A stretch of DNA of 64,000 nucleotides from Sepiola atlantica. Its lineage: Eukaryota; Mollusca; Cephalopoda; Sepiida; Sepiolidae. Positions 10,581 to 21,077 of this stretch are shown piece by piece. The notes beneath the pieces were generated by a model that had not been told where the DNA came from, did not search any database, and saw nothing but the letters and a program-made list of their open reading frames with translations. The stretch covers positions 23,744,941 to 23,808,940 of the forward strand of contig OY744537.1 of assembly GCA_963556195.1 (NCBI GenBank), written 5' to 3'. The translations under genes and the position numbers were made by a program. Numbering within the stretch: the stretch's first letter is position 1; each line of letters starts with the position of its first letter.

Positions 10581-10948
10581 TGTTTGATCCAAGAAAAACA
10601 CTTCTTTTTTTTATGTTAAAAAGAGTACAAAACAACTCTCGTGTTTACAACGTTATTCTCTGCAAGTTCAGCGTTCATTTTAAAAAACGAGGATCCATCC
10701 ATAAAAAGTTATGCTGTTGAAATTAATCCTTCAACTCACAACATTTTAAAACACTTAAAAAAAAGATCACGGTATAAAAGTTAAGAGCGAATTTTAAAAA
10801 AAAACACAAGTCGAGGCGTGCCGACTCTCCGTGGTTGTGTTGATGAAATTGAGTGAGAGCGAGTTATCCGATAATTTGATGGAGGAGAAAAGAGGGGGGA
10901 GTGAGAAGGACAGACGAGAGGGGAAGTGTTAGAGAACGTCGTTGAGAT
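10581..10948. promoter_or_regulatory. Candidate divergent promoter between two putative first exons
   Basis: This 368-bp interval separates the ATGs of the minus-strand (10580) and plus-strand (10949) exon candidates. It contains a consensus TATA box on the + strand, tataaaag at 10773-10780. That would place a start near 10805 and a 5' UTR of about 145 nt before the + ATG. GC content rises from about 10810, unlike the flanks. No equally clear minus-strand TATA is seen. At 11053-11058 the + strand reads acttccggg, which is an ETS-type CCGGAAGT site on the other strand. Confidence 0.35.
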
Positions 10949-11070
10949 ATGAACACATGTGTGTGTCCTCTCACTCGGGAGGAGGTGATGATATGTGTCG
11001 TGTCTTGTCTTGTTTTCTTCGCGGTTCTAGAAGCGGCGGTCACCGGCGCACACTTCCGGGTCCCTTATAG
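10949..11070 (+). CDS. Candidate first coding exon of an unidentified secreted protein (plus strand)
   Basis: An ATG at 10949 (second in-frame ATG at 10988) opens 40 codons plus 2 nt, ending at tatag|gtgagag, a good splice donor at 11070/11071. An in-frame TGA at 10943 fixes the 5' limit. From the second ATG the product reads MICVVSCLVFFAVLEAAVTG then AHFRVPY, a typical signal peptide with a plausible cleavage site after VTG or TGA. The exon sits in a locally GC-rich patch about 145 nt after the expected start of the TATA box at 10773. It is too short for a usual ORF cut-off. No downstream exon was recognised, so identity is unknown. Confidence 0.4.
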
Positions 11071-11650
11071 GTGAGAGAAAGGTAGATTGATTAGCTCACC
11101 TCACCTGCCGCTTGTCTTCAAAGATGTAAAGCGATGCGTTACTGAAGTTCTACGCGTTGTACAGTGTCCACCAAATAGCACATTAATGTATTGTACCTTT
11201 CAGTTGTCCAGAAGCGAGAGTTTGTGTTTAGTCACCACAAAACTAGAAAGTATCTAATCAACAAAAAAATGCACAGGTAGAAACAAGGTAAGGGCAATCT
11301 GAATGAAAGATTAGATTTTTAAAAAAAAATTTTTTTTTTTTTTGATCGAGAGATCGTGATTGTCAGAAAATCGAAGTTTTGTTTTTTAAATCAGTAAACT
11401 CGGAATTAAAATAACAGCCAGGGTATTTTTTATATTTTTACTTACTGCATTGTGCCCAAGCCCAGAGAAAATAAAATATTTATTCAAATTTTGAATTTAA
11501 AAAAAAAAATCAAGGAAAATATAAAAGCGTTTGTTTTTTATTTTGTTTTTTGTAAACTAAAAAGTGTTTCAGAAAGAAAAAAATAGATTGAGCCGCGACC
11601 TACGTAGGTCATTATTGAGTCTAGTTATCCCTATTTACAAGACTATCACT
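11071..11650. other. Putative first-intron start and AT-rich DNA
   Basis: If the exon at 10949-11070 is real this is intron. It contains poly-A/T runs near 11320-11345 and 11497-11510. No further exon signature. Confidence 0.35.
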
Positions 11651-11651
11651 T

Positions 11652-11850
11652 CCCGGTCAGTGGGCTAGGATCAAAGTGTAATATATGTTCTTTATTCAGT
11701 TAGAAGAGGAGAAATCCTTCTCGAATCTGAAAATTTGACCCAATCTAGAGTGCCTCAATTTGAGGAGCTGGATATCCTCCACGTTAAACCTCGATATTGT
11801 GTCTAACTCTGTCCTCATTCGGGTAGGGGGTTGGAGCAAATAAATAGGAA
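11652..11850 (+). mobile_element. U2-headed SINE, short-body type (copy B3)
   Basis: The head is cggtcagtgggctaggatc then aaagtgtaatatatgttct. The body hairpin (11695-11731) keeps the gaaa loop and tccttc arm but has different outer-stem bases that still pair. The 3' block is agagtgcctcaatttgagg, agctggatatcc, attgtgtctaactctgtcc, ending aaataaataggaa. Confidence 0.65.
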
Positions 11851-12126
11851 TTGGGTTGAGCTGTCTGTAAACTTGAAATAACAATTCGAATCCCCAACCC
11901 TGTAGATAGTTGGGTTTTTTTTTTAGTTTTTAAGACGTGATTAAAAATAATTTATTTTCTTTTAGTGGACATTCCATTAAAAAGTGTAAATGAAAAAGTG
12001 TCCATGAGCAAAAATTCAAGTTGAACCGAATCAAATAAGTCATTAAACTGGACAAGATGAGTGAGGTTTTGTTGTTATATGGGGAACGATTTTTCTGCCG
12101 TGTCCACCAATTTAACAAGGAACAAA

Positions 12127-12320
12127 GCTTTTTGGTTAGGAACAAAGTGTAGTATATGTTCTGATGCTACACTTAGTTTATTCTGTCGTCGGCCAATGAA
12201 GGAGAAGTCCTTCTAGACCGAGGCAATTTAAATGTTTGTTCCAATTCAGAGTTTATCTTTTGGGGAAGCTGGATGTTCCCTACATTAAAACCCGACCGTG
12301 GGGAGGCAAGTAAATAGAAA
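12127..12320 (+). mobile_element. U2-headed SINE, short-body type (copy B4)
   Basis: The head is ctttttggttaggaac then aaagtgtagtatatgttctg. The short body carries the hairpin at 12188-12224 (ggagaagtccttctagaccg). The 3' block is cagagtttatcttttgggga, agctggatgttcc, and a terminal aagtaaatagaaat. Part of the ccttgtgtctaac box is deleted. Confidence 0.65.
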
Positions 12321-13970
12321 TAAGGAAAAAGCGACCTTCTTTGGAGTTTTCTTTTCAACAATTTGATGCACACAATTGTCTAAACAATGCAACACTTGCA
12401 ATATTTAATTAAGTAAAGGAAAAATATGCGAACTTTTTTTAATGTGTCAACAATTTATATCGTTATGCTTAAAACATTTAAAAACGACCACAAAGACAAG
12501 AATGTTTTCTTTTCTCTTGTAACAAAAACAGTCAAAGATATTTTAAAAGAATGACGTTTATCGCATTAATAATTGTTCACAGTTATTTTTACCATTATAC
12601 TAAACTTAATAATAAAAAATAAATCGATAGAGGAAGAAAAAAATGTTTATTTTTAAACCGTCTGCGAGTGTTTTGTTAAAAATCTTTTTATAATGTACGT
12701 ATTTTTGTTATTCGACAATTGTTTTGAACGATGTTTCTTAAAATACATACAAAAATAATAACTTATGTCGCGATTAAATAAATAAAAATTCTGTTTTTAA
12801 TCAGCGTATGTTCTGTATATAGACAAATAATTTAACATAGCACTGTTGTTTATTTGAATTCATTCGTTGACCTTATGACCCCCCAAAAATGGAATGATTT
12901 CTCTTTAAAATCAGGATGCTTATTGTTTCCTTTTTATTTTTTATATTGCAAAATAAAAACATCCTCGCCGGATGTTATCATTTAACAACGATTTTTCGGT
13001 TTGTTTAGATTTAGTTAGTCGTTAATTCCAAATTCTGACAGATTTGTTGATAATCAATATTCAAACGAGACTATCAGAATCCACGAGTTAACAAAAAACA
13101 AAATTAATTAAAATAATGAGGAAGAAAACACGATATCAAACGCTAAAAATCTAATTATAACTTCAGTAAAAAAAAATGTTTTAAATGAGAGAGAGAGAGA
13201 AAAAAAAAAAAAGAATGTGTCGCAAATATGGGATTGAGTGTCGCGCTTAATTTGACATTGACGACAGGTGTAAAACTAATAAAAAAAAAAATTGTTTTAC
13301 AAAAAACGGTGTTTATTTTTATTTTTTTTAATTATGATTTATTTTTTAAGTTATAAAGGATAGAAATGCTTACTCTTTGTTCTCCTTCTCTAACCTAAAC
13401 TATTGCTGCCTCTTGTGTTTATGACGGGGTCTGTAAATTGTCATTGTTGGTATTCTGAGCTGAATGTTGGTTGGCGTCATGTCCCGATCCTGTTTACAGG
13501 CGCCATATACCCTTTTGGTTCTCCCCGACAGCAACACATGGACGGAATGGGGGACGGAGTTTTGGGTTTTTTTGTTATTATTAGAGAAAGAAAATACCCT
13601 CTCTGTCCTTCGTCACTTACTAGTTGTCCCTTTTAGGTTTAACGTTGTTACACGAGTGACCATCTAAGCAGGCGAGGGAGTAGTACACGTATTCCGTATC
13701 AATCCTTTTTTGAAGGGGGTACAACTGGAAAGTCTATCCATGCAATAAGCAATATTGTTAATGGTTTCTTTGTAAATGTCTCCTGTTTTTCTTTTCTTTT
13801 TACTTGTTTGTTGTAATTCGTTTTTTGCCGGCCTTTACTTCTAGATGTGCACACACACAAGTCTATAATCCGCAAAAAACGTTGTGTGTACTAGTAGTAA
13901 AAGTAGGTAGAAAAACCTTACTACTATAAACAGTAGTTGTAGCCGTACTACTACAAATGGTATACCCCCC
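12321..13970. other. AT-rich DNA without recognised gene
   Basis: No mobile-element or coding signature recognised. A slightly GC-richer patch at 13403-13690 has overlapping + frames (77 and 67 codons), but no motif and no convincing splice sites. Confidence 0.4.
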
Positions 13971-13973
13971 TCG

Positions 13974-13989
13974 CCCTCTCTCTCTCTCT

Positions 13990-14032
<43 letters not shown>
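13974..14032. repeat. (TC)n(TA)n microsatellite
   Basis: A short run of ctctctctct passes into alternating TA up to about 14032. It accounts for the Ile/Tyr-rich frame on the minus strand. Confidence 0.9.
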
Positions 14033-14037
<5 letters not shown>

Positions 14038-14215
14038 TTAAATATACTGATAACATGAACTTAAAACCAATTTCTTTTTCAAAAATGCTCAATACAAAAT
14101 AGAACTTTTATAAATAATATAAATAAGTATAGAATAATTAGAAATAATATACGCGTATCAACCAGTGTTTCGATGTTAAGTTAACATTGTTAACACGTCC
14201 CGTCGGAACCGTAAA

Positions 14216-14216
<1 letters not shown>

Positions 14217-14280
<64 letters not shown>

Positions 14281-14485
14281 GACCGGCGGGACAGTTATAA
14301 AAGTGGGGGGGGGGGGCTCTCCTAAAAGGGGTGTGTGGGGGGGGGTTAAACACATGCATATATAACTTCATTATTGATGACCGTAAAGTGGGGATGGGGA
14401 GGGGGAGTCAAAAAGGGGTTGGGGGGGGGGCTTGAGCCCCTCCCCCCCCCCCATCCCAGTGCCGCCGTCCATGTATATATATATA
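14217..14485. repeat. G/C-homopolymer island bracketed by TA microsatellites
   Basis: (TA)n at 14217-14277 is followed by caggaccggcgggac. Then come several G9-G13 runs, a G10 run facing a C11 run (14421-14453) that can form a GC hairpin, and cagtgccgccgtcc, which runs into tatatatata at about 14474. The flanks ggaccggcgggac and gtgccgccgtcc are roughly inverted copies, so this may be a small inverted-repeat element inserted in a TA tract. The G-runs could also form quadruplexes. Confidence 0.6.
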
Positions 14486-15610
14486 TTATATACTGCTCAA
14501 AGTTTATAGATCTTGCTTGTTGTCTTGTTAGTTATACTGACTCCACGAGTCACAGATGGTCTCGTAGATAGTATCTACTACTATGTTGCTTATCACCGTG
14601 CACACTTTTCACCTGTATATGAATGTTTTAGATAGTGGAAGGAAGGGGAGAATAACGTCAATAAAAGCTGAATGATAAAAGGAATAGTGAGAGAAATGGA
14701 AATAATTTTTTAAAAAGGAGAGGGGAGGGGGAGAGAATTAGGAAGAGAGAGAGTTTCATAAATATTTTGAAATTCCAAAATGTTTTCATAAAACTTTTTT
14801 GTCGGGTCATAACCCCATCTCGAAAGGTTTCCATAAATATTTGGAAATTCCAAATGTTTTTCATAAATATTTAATAATATATCTAACAAATATTAATCCA
14901 ACGAGTCGCAGTTAGTTTACTAATATCTAAAACTAGCTTCTTCCCTCCTTTTTCCCTAAAGAGCTGGATTTTTATTTTCATTGTGACATACTCTGCTGGA
15001 TTAGTTGTCACTAAGCTTCACTTGGAAATTAGATTAGTTATGTCTATCTGAATCTACGTTTGAAAATTTTTGTAAACAGAAAACATGTTTTGCTTTTTTG
15101 TTTTGTTTTTTATTTGAATGTCTAGGCATACTCATTAAATAAAATACATTTTATAACGGTTTTTAATAGTAAAAAAAAACAAAACCTATTTCAACATAAT
15201 TAATATCGCATATTTTTCTCTTGAAGAAAAATACTTTAAAAGTGCTTTTAAAATAATTTAATTGAGTCAAACTAAAAATGACTCATGCCACAAAAAAGTT
15301 TTACAAGTTGGGATTATTAAAATTATTTTTACAAAGTCACTGCGTATACACTGAATACGTAAGGATATCCTTGCGTATATAGTGCTGTATACGCAACGTT
15401 CTCCTTGCATATACAGCGGTTACTATTTCTGACTATGACTGAACATGATGTTATATTGGCACTGAGCAGACTCAAATAGCCAGAAACAATTATTATTCCA
15501 AGTTTGATTAAAGACAAACAAGCAGTTTTTATTTAAGATTTTCCAACGAGAAATGTTTAGAGCACTTGATGTCAGTACTTCATCGGTGTCCGACCATCTG
15601 AATTAAATTG
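14486..15610. other. AT-rich DNA with short direct and inverted repeats
   Basis: A ~40-bp direct repeat (tttcataaatattttgaaat at 14753; ttccataaatatttggaaat at 14829) and a palindromic cluster of gcgtatac/gtatacgc at 15340-15410. No gene recognised. Confidence 0.45.
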
Positions 15611-15614
15611 GTAC

Positions 15615-16140
15615 GGTTTACCGAGCTTGTTGGAAGCAGCAGCAGCCAGCGAATGTTGTGTTTATGTTTCGACTTTCGATTGGACAAAATCTCAAATCAG
15701 CAATTTCTTTCAACCAATCACAGCGCAAGAAATATTCCCTTCCGAATATTTGTGTATAATATAAGAACCTAAACACAGCGTTTTCTTTATCTTTCCTGTT
15801 TTCCTAACAGACCCAACACACGTGCACATGTCACAATCTATTCTAGGCCCTTTGAATCCAAAGGCCTCAACAGACACAGTAAGAACTACTAAACACAGTG
15901 ACCCCATACACGCACAGCTAATCGAACTCACATACACATAATTTGATACATACATTCTCTCTTTGGCAAAACAGGCATAATAATAAACACGCACATCTGC
16001 AATGCCTATCCCATTCACACACACTGTAACATGCAAATTTGCATGGCACCAGCCGAAATGAACATGTCTTCTCAAATTCTCCTTACAGACAAAATAACTC
16101 TTTCTTCAACGTTCTTTTGATACGCTGAACTCTCGATCTT
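15615..16140 (+). repeat. Unclassified dispersed repeat X, copy 1, with CCAAT and TATA-like boxes
   Basis: It matches 30930-31500 in order and orientation: the agcagcagc start, ccaatcacagc, a TATA-like box, cctaacaga or equivalent, acacgtgcacatgtcacaat, aggccctttg, gaactactaaacac, ttggcaaaacag, cacatctgcaatgcc, aaatgaacatgt, ttctccttacagacaaaa and cgttctt. CCAAT lies at 15713 and a TATA-like stretch (gtataatataagaacc) at 15753, about 40 bp apart. The layout resembles an LTR or promoter-bearing element but no ends were found. The 121-codon antisense frame is not shared by copy 2. Confidence 0.6.
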
Positions 16141-17140
16141 TACCAACCTTTCATTTTTTTATTGTCTAAACAAGTTGTCAATAAAAAAAATTTTCATTTG
16201 ATAATGTCGTATCTACAACAAGCTCCATGAAAATCAAAACGTTCAGCATGACAACATGTTGCCGTGATGATGATGATGCAGACACTCACTGACGTGGGAT
16301 ACAAGACCTATCACATCTGTAGGGAGTTTTATTCCCGAAATAAAGTTTAATTCTCGCACTTGTGAATGTATGGATATTCCTCATAAATAAGCGCTAAAAT
16401 TTTAATTGGGAGCGACAGCTTTTGGAGAGAAGGAAAAACAACCGTTTATTTAACAATTTTGCTTGGACAAGTAATAAAGAATGATATACAACAGAAATGG
16501 TGGATGTACAGAACAAGGAGTTTTGCGAATACGTGCCTTCGTGAGAACTTATCTGGTAACTGCTTGCACGTTCGGGTTTGTCGATTCTGTTTTTTTCTGT
16601 TGTAAAAGAAATGGCTTTTTTTCTGCAAACTGCCCTCTGTGGGCTTCTGTCGTAAATGCAGTCATGCCGATGTCAACCAAGGTGAAAAAACTAGAAAAAG
16701 AAGGAATGGCTGCCTACGAATTGCTTTCTGTGATTTTGACACAATGCAGTCAAAACCTGTTCAAGATGATGGGTAACAGGGAAAGTGGAGGAGTGGCTGG
16801 CTGTCAGCAACTGCCTTCTGTGAGCTTCTGTCGCTAAGCAGTCAACCAGTTGGCCAATCAACAGGACCCTTAAAGAGACAAGGAAGACAACTATTGACCA
16901 ATCAATGAGTTTGTTATAAATTCCAATACATCCTCTATATTCTCTCGATCTCTCAGTCACTAATTACCATTTTTTTGTTTTTGTAAGCATTTAGACATTT
17001 TTTTACAAAACTTTCAAATCAGAAACTGAAGTGGGAGCTAAATTCAAAGATTTCTTAGCACAAAGGCCAGTCGATTTTTTTATTAATGAGACATAAATCA
17101 TCTTGCTCAGAGTTTCATTGACTAATTTTACATAAGTAAA
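16141..17140. other. Non-coding DNA with a thrice-repeated short motif
   Basis: A ~38-bp motif occurs three times between 16622 and 16843: aactgccctctgtgggcttc, aattgctttctgtgattttg and aactgccttctgtgagcttc, each followed by a form of gcagtcaa. The 118-codon + frame and the 89-codon minus frame across it have no recognised motif. Nothing else identified. Confidence 0.4.
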
Positions 17141-17144
17141 ATGT

Positions 17145-18027
17145 CTCAAGAAGAAATGGTAAGCATTACTATTGGTGACATAAAAGATTTTAAATGAAAT
17201 ATAGTTGGGAGATGAGTTCCAAAATATTTCTTTTGGTTTACCTACTCATGTGTGATGTATTTGCATTAAAAAAAACATTAGAAAATATAAGCATATGAAG
17301 TTACCATTAATATTGGTCTTTAGTATGTAGTCATCCTGTGGCCAGTTTTTTTCTTCCAAAAGTAGAGTTACGATGATGACTAAATGCTAATATTAACGAT
17401 AGCTATTTTATATTAAATTGTATTTGCCATAAATATGTCACACATGAGTAGATACACCAAAATAAATGTATGAAGTACAGTTGTCATATTTGGGCTGGTG
17501 AATCTCTGTCCCATTTGAAAGTTCTTGATAAGGTGCAGAAACGTATCTGTAATTTGATTTGACCCATCCTTTCTTCTTCTCTTTACCCTCTCTCTCACAG
17601 ACGTGATGTTGCTAGTCTCAGTCTTTTCTATAAATATTATGGCATGTGTTCTTCGGAATTGTGTGCTCCTGCTTCCTTTGTTCCAGCTCGTCTAGTTATC
17701 TCCATCAATTCGTTGTTTTGATACCTCATTGTAATACAGCTTCCTATTCCAGTAGCTTCTTTCCCAGAAATGCAGGCTTGTGGAACTCTCTTCCTGCTGA
17801 CTGTTTTCCTACTACCTATAGCCTTGGTCTTTTCAAGACTAAGGCCAATAGGCATCTCCTGTCTTTGCGATAATCATATTTCGTTCTTGTTAGCTCCTTA
17901 CATCAAATGGCTTCATGCCTAGTTTGGAGCGATTTCCATTAAAAAAAATGTTTTGAACTAATTTCACAACTATATTTCCTTTAAAATCTTTTATGTCGCC
18001 AATAGTAACATTTACCGAAGAAATGTT
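17145..18027. repeat. Long palindromic element, right arm split by a LINE
   Basis: The left arm (17145-17340) reads aagaagaaatggtaagcatt, then tggtgacataaaagatttta, then ctactcatgtgtgatgtatt, then gtctttagtatgtagtcatc. The inverted copy is in two pieces. 17375-17470 holds gatgatgactaaatgctaat and atatgtcacacatgagtaga; 17945-18027 holds aactatatttcctttaaaat and cttttatgtcgccaatagta. Restored, it is a foldback element with arms near 200 bp and a centre at about 17355. The 474 bp between the right-arm pieces is a LINE 3' end. Confidence 0.75.
17471..17944 (+). mobile_element. LINE 3' end (family B) inserted in a palindromic element
   Basis: With frameshifts it decodes to the C-terminal region of a LINE ORF2: HLKVLDKVQKRICNLI, then SHRRDVASLSLFYK, CSSELCAP, and a degenerate form of FFPRxAGLWNSLPADCFP. 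A short 3' UTR follows (gttagctccttacatcaaat, ggcttcatgcctagtttgga) ending in an A-run (ccattaaaaaaaatg). A sister copy is at 24745-25120, and an antisense tail lies at 3135-3187. It is 5'-truncated. aaatg at both junctions is a possible short target-site duplication. Confidence 0.7.
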
Positions 18028-18340
18028 TGTTTCTGAAACTGGTCGTTATTTTCCGAACAACTTAATATTAAAGAATTTAAAGATGATTTCCAAACATAAA
18101 TAACCAACGAAAGCATTATATGTTTGAAATTAATTTAGTTTTTGACTTGATTTCAATCAACGTTGATATTTTTATCTCACTTTAATTGATGAGCATGCAC
18201 ATATGTTTGTGACGCTCTATATTGTAGCACAGAATAAAAATGTCAATTGAAAAAAAGATCAGGTGATACAATCATATTCAGTTTAATGTCAGTTTTACAT
18301 GCTGGTATGTTTTGTGTGGCTTTTAGAAATTGACTTCCAA
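18028..18340. other. Spacer with a possible decayed octopus-type SINE
   Basis: Positions about 18280-18345 read gtcagttttacatgctggta then tagaaattgacttccaaa. They resemble the copy at 23703-23815 (gtccgttttacatgttgata, gaaattgacttccaaa), so a decayed SINE piece is likely. The rest shows nothing. Confidence 0.35.
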
Positions 18341-19210
18341 ACTAACCTATCTCTGACCAAGTCTTTATTTATACCTCTTTCTCTCAAATCCACCCTTATC
18401 ACTTTCACCCATGATTTCCTTGGCCTTCCCCTGCCAACTGACCCTGCTACCTGAACTGTTCTACACATCTACTCTCATCCATTCTTTCAATGTGACCAAA
18501 CCAACAAAGTCTCCTGTTCTGCACACATCTCCCTATGCTGTCATCAGGTCATCAAATCTAAGCATGTCTTTAAGACTCACATTACACATCCATCATATTA
18601 TTTTTCTCCATGTAACACATAACCTTAACCCTCACTGGTCAGGTTTCACTTCCATACATCATCACATTGTGTACACGTGTCTGATACACTCTTCCCTTCG
18701 TCGGCAGTGGTAACACTTTGCTGGGTGGTAATGTCAGAAGTTTCCTTAATCCATCTACTCCTAACTCTTGCAATCACACCAGCTCCCCCCTGTGCTCCAA
18801 TGGTATCACCAAGGTAACAATACTTCTGAACAACCTAAATAGCCTTATCATTCAAATATTATTTCTCCACATCTGAGTTCTCATCCGTCTTCCACTTCTT
18901 ACACACAAACTGGTTATCCTCTCTCATCCTACCTGTAATTCCATTGTACTTCTTATGAACACAATGCTTACAAGTACCACAAAAAAATTGAGTTGCTCTC
19001 AACTCCCTTCCCACAAACTGAGCGGGGGGGGACTTTCCTCTTCCCTCAGAAAGAAGAAAGTTCCAACACAACAACCACTGATCATAACTTTGATCTTGGT
19101 AACATTCACTCTCAGACCTTTACTTTCCATAGCATCCCTCCAAGTCTCCAATTTAACAAGTAGACATTCCTTTGTTTCCCAGGCAAGTACTTAGTCATCA
19201 GCATAAAGCA

Positions 19211-19438
19211 GGGAAGTGACGGTGGTTAAGTGGATATCGACACGGACTGAAGACCTGGGTGTTCAAAGTTCGAATCCAGTCGGTTCCACAATACCACTTT
19301 CACTTAGAGATGTTGGCAACCTTCTCGTGGTCCTTCCCATAAGTACCCGATATCTTTCCAGAAAGATTTCTAACTAGAAAAACATTGGGGAAACTAATGC
19401 CAACACCAGAATCATCTGATTCACACGAAAGAAGAAGA
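19211..19438 (+). mobile_element. tRNA-derived SINE inside the LINE RT active-site codons
   Basis: The head has tRNA-type pol III boxes: an A-box-like tggttaagtgga at 19222 and a B-box-like agttcgaatcc at 19268. A ~150-bp body and a (GAA)n tail (gaaagaagaagaag) follow. An 11-bp direct repeat, agcataaagca, flanks it at 19200-19210 and 19439-19449. On the minus strand that repeat encodes part of LYAD of the LINE RT motif, so the insertion site is exact. No cloverleaf is complete enough for a tRNA gene. Confidence 0.8.
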
Positions 19439-19486
19439 AGCATAAAGCATCTTTTCCGGAAAACTTATACAAAACTCCCGGGACAA

Positions 19487-20028
19487 TGTTTCTAAAACAC
19501 ACAAATGAAAAGCAATAGATTCAGCACAGATGGACTATGTGAATGTGAGGGAAATGATTCACAAAAAGGAAAAGCGATCGGAAGTGAGATGAGTAGACAG
19601 GCGATAGGGAAGCTGCTGAAATCTTTTGAAATCTCTAGATCGGATGGCGCCTGACAGTTAGTGGTCAGTTTCCGGGTAGACAGCTGAGAGCGACTGAGAA
19701 AACAGGTGAAAGTAATCATTTCTGATGATCAGCCGCAGGTGACTGAGACAAAGACTGGACACAGGATTTCCGGTTGTAAGTAAATATATTTAGGAGTCAG
19801 AGTTGTTCGAGTTAGATTGCGGCATGGGGAGATCTCCGAGAGAGTTTGAAATTCAACGACAAAGCGTTGAACAAAGAAGATAATCACTGAGAGCAAACAG
19901 ACAGACAGGGTTTTAGAGTCCTTTTCCACACTGACGGTATCACATACACACCCAAAGCACAACTGGGTTATACCAACAACTTTTCTTGTGTTGTTTTTAG
20001 CATAGCACGACCACAAAGGCGATCATCA
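19487..20028. mobile_element. ~540-bp insertion of unknown type within the LINE RT
   Basis: The antisense LINE reads ...DSFNVKVEVYP down to about 20029 and resumes with SREFCISF at about 19486. The family normally has only some 17 residues (GSVLSP...LEAL) between these points. The 540 bp in between has no LINE similarity, no clear inverted ends and no open frame with a motif. It is a separate insertion or a replacement of unknown origin. Confidence 0.5.
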
Positions 20029-21077
20029 GGGTACACTTCCACTTTAACATTAAAGCTGTCACAAAATGTACTGTCAATTCTAACATGACTTTGAGCATTT
20101 CTGTACATTGCTTGAACAATCTTCAACAATCACTTGCTTGTCGCTAATTTACGCAAAGCACACCAGACAACATCTCTTGGCACTCTCTCAAAAGCTTTCT
20201 CCAAATTCACAAAAACAAAATACAGGTTCTTCTTCTTACCAAGATACCTGTCCTGCATTTTTCTCAGAATCTGACTTCTTATTTGCTGCTTAGTTATTCT
20301 CTCAATCACTTTCAGGATCACCTGATACATCAAATTTCTGTAATTACCTTTACAGAGCTCCTCCTTTACCTTTGTAACAATTCACAATTGTACTTAGATC
20401 CCGGTCTTTCAGAACAACCTCTATTTTTATGATGATCTGATTTGTCAAGTCTGTTATCATCTCAGTGCCTGTTTCACCTGCAGTATTTTTGCAACAACAC
20501 CTGAGGGTCCAGCAGTTTTACCATTCTTCATCTCACTCACAGCTTTCCATGTCATTTCTTTTTTAATTCTCATGGCTGAACCAGATACTGCTTCTACAAC
20601 TTTGAGATTTTCTCTGTCCCATGAAAACGCAGTATTCAACAATCTCTTATAATAGCATTTCCAAGCATACATCCGTTTTATTCTGTTCATTTGTTGCTAA
20701 CCCCCCATTGTCATTTCGAATGCACTTCTCTCCAACCATATCCATATTTGTCTTTGCCATCTTTTTAACCATCCTGAATATTTCATTCTTCTGGTCATCC
20801 CTTTGTAGTATATCTGGAAACCTAGATTGCTCAACCTATACCTTAGTTTTGTAGATTACAAATAACCGGTTTGTGCTGTGTAACAATTTCTTCACCAGGT
20901 ATTACTTTCACATAACTAAAGAGCTTTCTGTCCTTTTTCCTTACCAACAGATAATATACTTGAGTCTTTGCTGTTCCAGATCCATACATAACAAGATGGC
21001 TTTCCTTTTAAAAACTGTATTTGCAACCAATATGTCCATGACAAGACCAAATTTATCTATCCTGGAAATAAATAGAT

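Larger units (their letters stand above)
18345..20975 (-). pseudogene. LINE ORF2 relic (endonuclease-RT linker, RT, C-terminal zinc finger), antisense
   Basis: Read on the minus strand from 20975 down. Linker VKVIPGEE, MVKKMAKTNMDMVGEKCIR and SEMKNGKTAGPSGVVAKIL (20700-20480). RT with LYFVFVNLEKAFERVPRDVV (near 20220-20170). The active-site frame SREFCISFPEKMLYADD (19486-19185, split by a SINE). Then SKGLRVNVTKIKVMISG (about 19120-19070). A Cys/His finger CGTCKHCVHKK, followed by REDNQFVCKKW (about 18980-18880). Finally YCYLGDTIGAQGG and LCWFGHIERMDES (to about 18345). Stops and frameshifts are present throughout. The same family recurs at 21078-22245, 23281-23975, 43815-44325 and 54985-55985. 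Clade: an RTE-like or related LINE by overall look, not certain. Confidence 0.75.

Noticed and set aside
15710..16075. 121-codon minus-strand ORF
   Set aside because: Lies in dispersed repeat X. The second copy at 30930-31500 does not keep the frame.
19211..19290. tRNA gene
   Set aside because: A- and B-box-like sequences are present but no complete cloverleaf. The 228-bp unit has a GAA tail and a target-site duplication, so it is a SINE.
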